Assembly: GCA_039961675.1 (NCBI GenBank)
Contig: JABRWC010000027.1
Span: forward strand, 1 to 11,682
Length of the DNA stretch: 11,682 nt
Origin: JABRWC01 sp039961675
GTDB lineage: Bacteria; Planctomycetota; Phycisphaerae; UBA1845; Fen-1342
Direction: 5' to 3'
Positions 7,453 to 11,682 of this stretch are shown piece by piece. The notes under the pieces were generated by a model that was not told the DNA's origin, ran no database searches, and worked only from the letters and a program-made list of their open reading frames with translations. Numbering within the stretch: position 1 is the stretch's first letter; the number at the start of each line of letters is the position of its first letter. The position numbers and the translations under genes are program-made.

Positions 7453-8535
7453 ATGCAGGCACGCCGGAATCCCAGCCGTAGTCCGTTTCATCACTGTCCG
7501 GTCCGGCTCCGCGCGCCCAGAAACGGCGCCGTGAGACGCTTGGCTTTCGCGATCGGCTTCCTCGCGCTGGCGGCGGCGCCCGCGACGCGCGCCGGCGATG
7601 CGCCGGCCAAGAGCGCGACGGCACACGGCACGGAAGTGCACGCGCCCGACTATTCCAGCCCGCCGCGCGGCTTCGTCGCCGTCGTCTTCCTGAACCGCAC
7701 CACGCTGCTGGCGCAGCCCATCGTGACCTTCAATTACGCCGACCAGCCGCCGCAGTCGTGGTACAACGCCATCGCGCCGGGCTGCTGGGAGTCTTTTGTC
7801 GCGGAGTGCGGAGTGCTGGAGATCGAGCTTGTCGGCGTCGTGCCGATCGAGCTGGCGACGAACATCGCCGGCTCGCAGGTGTCATACACTGGCGGCAAAC
7901 TCGTGGCGAACGAGGACTTCGTCTGCGGGTCCATCGTGGTTGTTCGCCTCGATACCGATCCGGCCGCCTCGCGCTCCCTGCGCATCTCGGTGAGTACGAT
8001 TCCCACTCCGACGGAAATCTCGGACAAACCGGAGACCTCGCCGACGGCGCCGGGTCCGACGTCGAAGCTGCTGCTCGTGCTGCCGCAGGGCGTCTCCGGA
8101 GCGAAGGCCAACGGAACCGTCTCTTGGGAGCGCGACAACGGGCACGTCTACCTGACGCATTGGGAGCTGCGCGGCGTCGCCCCGCGCATCGGGTCGCTGG
8201 CGGAATGCCCGGTGGTGCGCGTGGGCTGGGGCGATCTGCTCAACTCCCAGACGCCCGGCGTCGTCGTGAACGACCAGCAGTCGATCGCCGCACCGGCGCC
8301 GCTCTCGGCTGCGAACGGGCTATGCGGCGAAGTCATCCGGCTGGGAATCTCCGGCGACGCGGCGAACCCGGCGTCGCTCACGCTGACGGCTTCGTCGAGC
8401 GCAACCGGGGCGGAGGTCGCCGCGGGGCAGATCGACCTGTTCGGCAACATCCGCAAGCTCCTGGACCAGGAGAACTTCACGGGAAAGCTCAGTGGAACGA
8501 ACGTCCTTGAGGTGCCGTTCCCCAGACGCCCTTGA
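7453..8535 (+). CDS. Secreted protein of unknown function with two Cys-framed repeats
   Basis: I do not recognise this 360-aa protein. A signal peptide is evident: basic residues R28-R29, a hydrophobic core (30-43) and a probable cut after TRA47. The 29-residue n-region is long. ATG 7453 has AAGGAA ten bases upstream and is preferred, but an in-frame GTG at 7531 would give a standard-length signal peptide. The mature part looks beta-rich. It contains two related modules: W103...IAP...AEC119 to CG (Cys158) and W237...VAP...AEC252 to CG (Cys291), each with 39 residues between the paired cysteines and each followed by a D-x-AA/PAA and SLRISVS / SLTLTAS strand. A Pro/Thr-rich linker (about 183-204) joins them. 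Cys111 is extra. No lipobox, LPxTG or PEP-CTERM tail is seen. It lies 66 bp behind the nucleotidyltransferase and is probably cotranscribed, which hints at a surface or matrix role. Confidence 0.8.
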   Translation: MQARRNPSRSPFHHCPVRLRAPRNGAVRRLAFAIGFLALAAAPATRAGDAPAKSATAHGTEVHAPDYSSPPRGFVAVVFLNRTTLLAQPIVTFNYADQPPQSWYNAIAPGCWESFVAECGVLEIELVGVVPIELATNIAGSQVSYTGGKLVANEDFVCGSIVVVRLDTDPAASRSLRISVSTIPTPTEISDKPETSPTAPGPTSKLLLVLPQGVSGAKANGTVSWERDNGHVYLTHWELRGVAPRIGSLAECPVVRVGWGDLLNSQTPGVVVNDQQSIAAPAPLSAANGLCGEVIRLGISGDAANPASLTLTASSSATGAEVAAGQIDLFGNIRKLLDQENFTGKLSGTNVLEVPFPRRP

Positions 8536-8788
8536 GCTTCCCTCGCGGGCGCCGACCATTGCTGCGCGGGCGAACAACTGTGCCACGACCGTCGCTCTGA
8601 GTTTCGATGCGGGCGGCCGACACATATTCGCATCCGGCGTGTCTTTCAGCCGCGCTCCCGCGGTCATGCCGAGCGCCGCCACAGTCGGCCGAAGCATCTC
8701 GGACCGAAGCGGCGCGCACAGCGCTGTGAAGCGACCCCGCGCTGCGCGTGCGGTCCGCCCAATATGACATTCAAGCACGTCCTGTTCA
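8536..8788. other. Convergent intergenic spacer
   Basis: 253 bp between the 3' ends of the secreted-protein gene (plus) and rmlD (minus). Open frames crossing it on both strands are Arg/Ala/Ser-rich, overlap the real neighbours and show no family features. It contains a 5-bp GC hairpin (8650-8663, CCGCG / CGCGG) and a 12-bp palindrome (8717-8728), neither followed by a clear T-run on either strand. I see no convincing terminator, although transcription from both sides should end here. Confidence 0.5.
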
Positions 8789-9658
8789 TCATGCGGAACG
8801 AAGGTGCGCCGCGGCCGCTTCGGTCCAGACCCGCGGCGTGCGGCCGGTGGCTGCAATGAACCTCGCCGCATCGAGCACGCTGTACGCCGGGCGGCGGGCA
8901 GGGCTGGCGTACTCGCTGGATGCGATCGGCGCGACGGGCACGCCGCCCATGCCCGCCAACCGCAGCGCCGTGCAGGCCACTTCGTACCAGCTTGCCTGGC
9001 CGCTGTTGACGACGTGAAACACGCCTTGAGCGTCGAGCCGCATGAGGCGTTCCAGGCATGACGCGACGTCTGGAGCGTAGCTGGGGCTGCCGACCTGGTC
9101 GTGGACGACGCGCAGCGGTTTGCCGGTGCGGGCGGCGGCGAGGATCGTGGCGATGAAATGGCGGCCGTCCGGGCCGAAGAGCCAGGCGGTGCGGACGATC
9201 AGCCAGTGCTTGCACGCCCGGGCATGCCCCTCGGACGCGAGCTTCGCCCGGCCGTAGGCGTTGAGCGGATTGGTCGGGTCTTCCTCCCGATAAGGGCGGC
9301 AGGTGGTGACGCCAGGCGGCGGCTCGCCGTCAAACACGTAATCCGTGCTGATGTGCAACAGCCGAGCGCCGTGAGCATCAGCAGCCGCGGCGACGGTCGC
9401 GACGGCGTCGGCGTTCAACACGTCAGTGCCCCGGTCGGTCTCGCATGCGTCGACGTTCGTGAAACCAGCGCAGTTCACGACCCAGGCGGGGCAATGCTCC
9501 GCGAAAGCGGCGCGGACGGCCGCGGTGTCGGTGATGTCCAATTCCTCGCGGTCGGTCGCGATCGGTTCCCAGCCGCCGGCGGCGTGAAGCGCATCGACGA
9601 CGCGCCGGCCGAGCTGGCCGCGGGCGCCGAGGACGAGCACTCGGCGGGCACTGCTCAC
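8789..9658 (-). CDS. rmlD: dTDP-4-dehydrorhamnose reductase (RmlD)
   Basis: Cytoplasmic short-chain dehydrogenase that performs the last step to dTDP-L-rhamnose, reducing dTDP-4-keto-L-rhamnose with NAD(P)H. 289 aa, normal for RmlD. It shows the Rossmann motif VLVLGARGQLG close to the N-terminus, NCAGFTNVDACE, STDYVFDG, the active-site YGRAKLASE (YxxxK), RTAWLFG, and RRPAYSVLD near the C-terminus; this set is specific enough to name RmlD rather than a generic epimerase. Start: GTG at 9658-9656, giving the four-base overlap GTGA with the rmlB stop (9657-9655) and GAGG six bases upstream. A longer in-frame extension back to 10030 exists but lies inside rmlB and is a shadow. Translationally coupled last gene of the rmlA-rmlB-rmlD unit. 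Confidence 0.94.
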   Translation of the reverse strand: MSSARRVLVLGARGQLGRRVVDALHAAGGWEPIATDREELDITDTAAVRAAFAEHCPAWVVNCAGFTNVDACETDRGTDVLNADAVATVAAAADAHGARLLHISTDYVFDGEPPPGVTTCRPYREEDPTNPLNAYGRAKLASEGHARACKHWLIVRTAWLFGPDGRHFIATILAAARTGKPLRVVHDQVGSPSYAPDVASCLERLMRLDAQGVFHVVNSGQASWYEVACTALRLAGMGGVPVAPIASSEYASPARRPAYSVLDAARFIAATGRTPRVWTEAAAAHLRSA

Positions 9659-10905
9659 TTTGCGCCTCGCTGGCCGTACTGCCGCTCGTAATACCGTCGA
9701 TACTCGCCCGACTTGATCGGCCGCCACCAGGCCTCGTTCTCGCGATACCACTGCACGGTCTGCTTGAGCCCCTCGTCGAAGTGCACGGCGGCGCTCCAGC
9801 CCAATTCGCGCTCGATCTTCGAGCCGTCGAGCAAGTAGCAGCGATCGTGGCCGGGTCGGTCGGTCACGTGGCGGATGAAGCTTTCGTCGCGGTCGAGGGC
9901 GGCCAGGATGCGCCGCGTGAGTTCCACGTTCGGCATGCCCTCGCCCGACGTGATGTTGTAGACCTCGCCGCTGCGGCCAGCCGCCAGCACGCGAGCGATG
10001 GCCGCGCAGTGGTCGTCCACGTGGATCCACTCGCGGTAGTTGAGGCCGTCGCCGTAGAGCGGCACCTTCTGCCCGTCCAGCAGGTTGGTGATGAACAGCG
10101 GGATGACCTTCTCGGGGTAGTGGTACGGCCCGTAGTTATTGCAGCAACGCGTGATGACCACGTCGAGGCCGAAGCTGTGGTGGTACGAGAGCGCCAGCAG
10201 GTCGGCTCCGGCCTTCGTGGCGGCGTACGGGTTGCGCGGGCAAAGCGCGGCGGTTTCGGCAGCGGGATCGTCGGGTCGCCGGGACCCGTAAACCTCGTCG
10301 GTCGAGACCTGAAGGAAGCGAATGTGCGGCCGCTGCTTGAGCAGGTCGAGCTGCACCTGGACGCCGCCGAGGTTGCTGGAGACGAACTCGTCCGCCCCCA
10401 TCAGGCTGCGGTCGACGTGCGTCTGGGCGGCGGCGTTAATGATCGCGTCCACGCCGTCGTCGAGCAGGCCGGCGATGAGCTGCCGGTCACAGATGTTGCC
10501 GTGGATGAAGCGGTGCCGGTCGTCGCGGGTCAAATCTTCGAGGTTGGCGAGATTTCCCGCGTAGAACAGCGCATCGACGCTGGTGACGCGCAGGTTCTCC
10601 CGCTGGCGAAGCAGCCAGTGGACGAGATTGGAGCCGATGAAGCCGGCAGCGCCGGTGACGAGGACGTGCCGCCGCGATTTTGGATCTTGGATCTTGGAAC
10701 TTGGATTGCTCGCCGCGCGGGGCTGTTTGTCGCGCGACGAGGGGGCGCTCGTTGCCGGTTGCATCGCGCCGCACCGGGAGGCAGGCTGCGCGCGGCCTGA
10801 AGGCGGCCTTGTACGCCGGCCGGTCAGGCGCGGGCGGCCGGCGTTCGGCCGCGCGCGTCTGGAAGCCGCCGCGCGCGTCTTTCGTCGCACCCGTTTACGC
10901 GCCAT
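9655..10905 (-). CDS. rmlB: dTDP-glucose 4,6-dehydratase (RmlB) with unusual N-terminal extension
   Basis: NAD-dependent dehydratase converting dTDP-glucose to dTDP-4-keto-6-deoxyglucose, second step of the rhamnose pathway. The enzyme proper starts at residue 81: VLVTGAAGFIGSN (81-93), NAAAQTHVDRS, STDEVYGS, active-site YAATKAGAD (YxxxK), NNYGPYHYPEKVIPLFI, and YGDGLNYREWIHVDDHC, all characteristic of RmlB. At 416 aa it is some 60-80 residues longer than usual. The extra N-terminus is Arg/Ala/Pro-rich with no recognisable domain. Start ATG 10905 has AAAGG eight bases upstream and overlaps rmlA by 11 bp. ATG 10764 (M48) is an alternative but has no clear ribosome site. There is no ATG, GTG or TTG codon between M48 and the Rossmann fold, so at least 32 extra residues, including those encoded by a 7-bp tandem repeat, must be translated. 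Confidence 0.92.
   Translation of the reverse strand: MARKRVRRKTRAAASRRARPNAGRPRLTGRRTRPPSGRAQPASRCGAMQPATSAPSSRDKQPRAASNPSSKIQDPKSRRHVLVTGAAGFIGSNLVHWLLRQRENLRVTSVDALFYAGNLANLEDLTRDDRHRFIHGNICDRQLIAGLLDDGVDAIINAAAQTHVDRSLMGADEFVSSNLGGVQVQLDLLKQRPHIRFLQVSTDEVYGSRRPDDPAAETAALCPRNPYAATKAGADLLALSYHHSFGLDVVITRCCNNYGPYHYPEKVIPLFITNLLDGQKVPLYGDGLNYREWIHVDDHCAAIARVLAAGRSGEVYNITSGEGMPNVELTRRILAALDRDESFIRHVTDRPGHDRCYLLDGSKIERELGWSAAVHFDEGLKQTVQWYRENEAWWRPIKSGEYRRYYERQYGQRGAK
9665..9668 (-). promoter_or_regulatory. Ribosome binding site of rmlD
   Basis: GAGG on the minus strand, six bases before the GTG at 9658 and inside the last codons of rmlB. It supports GTG 9658 over the longer upstream extension and fits coupled translation of rmlB and rmlD. 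Confidence 0.6.
10680..10707 (+). repeat. Four tandem 7-bp units (TTGGATC-type) inside rmlB
   Basis: Plus-strand units: TTGGATC (10680-10686), TTGGATC (10687-10693), TTGGAAC (10694-10700), TTGGATT (10701-10707). Two are perfect and two differ by one base. The block is AT-rich compared with its surroundings. On the coding strand it reads as AT-ending codons for residues 67-75 of RmlB (NPSSKIQDP), just before the nucleotide-binding motif. I found no other copy in the window. Confidence 0.85.
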
Positions 10906-11635
10906 GCGAGCGGCCTTTCTCGCGCACCAGCGTTGCCGCGCGGTAGAGCGACTCGAACGTTCCGGCGTCGGTCCACCAGCCGTCGAGGATGTCGTATTCC
11001 AGGAGTCCGGCGGCGAGGTAGGCGTTGTTCACGTCGGTGATCTCGAACTCGCCGCGGCCGGAGGGTTTCAGCGTACGAATGAAGTCGAACACGAGCGCGT
11101 CATAGAAATACACGCCGGTGACGGCCAGGTCGGTCGGCGGCTGCTTGGGCTTCTCGATGATGCGCACGATCCGCGTGCCGTCGAGCTCGACCACGCCGAA
11201 GCGGTGGGCGTCGGGGACTTCCTTGAGCAGAATGCGTGCGCCGGCGGTTTGGCGTGCGAAGGACTCGGCCGGGGCGCGGATGCCTTTTTCCAGGATGTTG
11301 TCGCCGAGGATGACGCACACCTTGCCGCCGTCGGCGAAGTCCTCGGCCAGGCGCAGGGCGTCGGCAATGCCGGCCTCGCCCTCCTGGTAGGTGTAGTGCA
11401 GCTCACGGATGCCCAAGCTGCGGCCGTTGCCGAGGAGCTGGAGGAAGTCGCCGGCGTGGTGGCCGCCGGTAACGAGCAGGATTTCATCGATGCCGGCTTC
11501 GACAAGCGTCTGGATCGGGTAGTAGATCATCGGGCGGTCGTAGACCGGCAGGAGGTGTTTGTTCGTGACGCGCGTGCTAGGAAGCATGCGCGTTCCGAGT
11601 CCGCCGGCGAGAATAACGCCCTTCACGCGAGTCAT
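10895..11635 (-). CDS. rmlA: Glucose-1-phosphate thymidylyltransferase, short RmlA form
   Basis: Couples glucose-1-phosphate and dTTP to dTDP-glucose, first step of the rhamnose pathway. 246 aa. Motifs: VILAGGLGTRMLPSTR (7-22), NKHLLPVYDRPMIYYP (25-40; K26 is the expected catalytic lysine), GEAGIADALRLAE, VILGDNI, EKPKQPP followed by AVTGVYFYD, and WWTDAGTFESL at the end. These match RmlA closely, but the protein is about 40-50 residues shorter than the enterobacterial enzyme (about 290 aa), lacking the C-terminal allosteric helices; such short forms are common in distant bacteria and archaea. Start ATG 11635 with GGAG eight bases upstream. The 3' end overlaps the rmlB ATG by 11 bp, so it heads the rmlA-rmlB-rmlD unit. 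In view of the shortened form, a different sugar or nucleotide cannot be excluded, but the rmlB-rmlD context supports dTDP-glucose. Confidence 0.9.
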   Translation of the reverse strand: MTRVKGVILAGGLGTRMLPSTRVTNKHLLPVYDRPMIYYPIQTLVEAGIDEILLVTGGHHAGDFLQLLGNGRSLGIRELHYTYQEGEAGIADALRLAEDFADGGKVCVILGDNILEKGIRAPAESFARQTAGARILLKEVPDAHRFGVVELDGTRIVRIIEKPKQPPTDLAVTGVYFYDALVFDFIRTLKPSGRGEFEITDVNNAYLAAGLLEYDILDGWWTDAGTFESLYRAATLVREKGRSHGA

Positions 11636-11643
11636 GGTTGGGT

Positions 11644-11662
11644 CTCCGTGGCGGGAAGTGTA
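11644..11662 (-). promoter_or_regulatory. Ribosome site and candidate -10 box upstream of rmlA
   Basis: On the minus strand TACACT (11662-11657) resembles a -10 box and GGAG (11647-11644) lies eight bases before the ATG at 11635. A -35 box would fall at the window edge and cannot be judged. If this -10 is real the leader is short (about 15-20 nt) and rmlA is the first gene of its transcript, so a missing rmlC would not lie directly upstream in the same unit. Confidence 0.3.
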
Positions 11663-11682
11663 GCGGAGGGCGGGGGGAGGGG

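Noticed and set aside
8717..8728. Perfect 12-bp palindrome CACAGCGCTGTG.
   Set aside because: A few 12-bp palindromes are expected by chance in 11.7 kb; it is far from any start codon and has no second copy.
8489..8770. Frames of about 90 codons on both strands in the convergent spacer.
   Set aside because: Both overlap the 3' end of the secreted-protein gene, have no ribosome site or recognisable composition, and mirror each other as chance GC-rich frames do.
9659..10030. N-terminal extension of RmlD back to 10030.
   Set aside because: It overlaps rmlB in another frame and consists of Arg/Pro/His-rich chance sequence; GTG 9658 with GAGG and the GTGA overlap is the natural start.
11668..11682. 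G-run cluster that could form a G-quadruplex upstream of rmlA.
   Set aside because: Only three separate runs of three or more G are visible before the window ends, so a full four-run motif cannot be shown.

Overview
The window is a GC-rich bacterial chromosome segment (about two-thirds G+C by eye) devoted almost entirely to cell-surface polysaccharide synthesis. All eight genes are read from their sequence. There are no RNA genes, insertion sequences or CRISPR arrays that I can see. Nothing in the window fixes the taxonomy. The dense GC-rich coding, the GumC/Wzc-type fused export kinase and an unfamiliar Cys-containing secreted protein would fit a planctomycete or another Gram-negative environmental lineage, but that is only an impression.

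Layout. (1) Positions 6051 down to 1, minus strand: a four-gene export operon. It starts with a Wzc-type chain-length/tyrosine-kinase fusion, followed by a Wzx-type flippase, a GT4-type glycosyltransferase and an O-antigen ligase/polymerase (Wzy_C) protein that runs off the left edge. The ligase does not show up as a simple closed ORF because its stop lies outside the window. (2) 6052-6378: a 327-bp divergent intergenic region with candidate promoters for both directions and two leader hairpins. (3) 6379-8535, plus strand: an NDP-sugar nucleotidyltransferase and a secreted protein of unknown function built from two diverged copies of one Cys-framed module. (4) 8536-8788: a convergent spacer. 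(5) 11635 down to 8789, minus strand: tightly overlapping rmlA-rmlB-rmlD genes for dTDP-L-rhamnose, without rmlC.

How they fit together. The rml genes and the nucleotidyltransferase should supply activated sugars. The GT4 enzyme adds a sugar to a lipid-linked oligosaccharide, the flippase moves it across the inner membrane, the Wzy_C protein polymerises or ligates it, and the Wzc-like protein controls chain length and export. No initiating phosphoglycosyltransferase or outer-membrane Wza is in the window, so the locus probably continues or is split.

The points most worth a second look are: a Wzc-like kinase whose P-loop lysine is arginine; the duplicated module in the secreted protein, with the same 39-residue Cys-Cys spacing in both copies; and a 7-bp tandem repeat that has to be translated inside RmlB just before its Rossmann fold.
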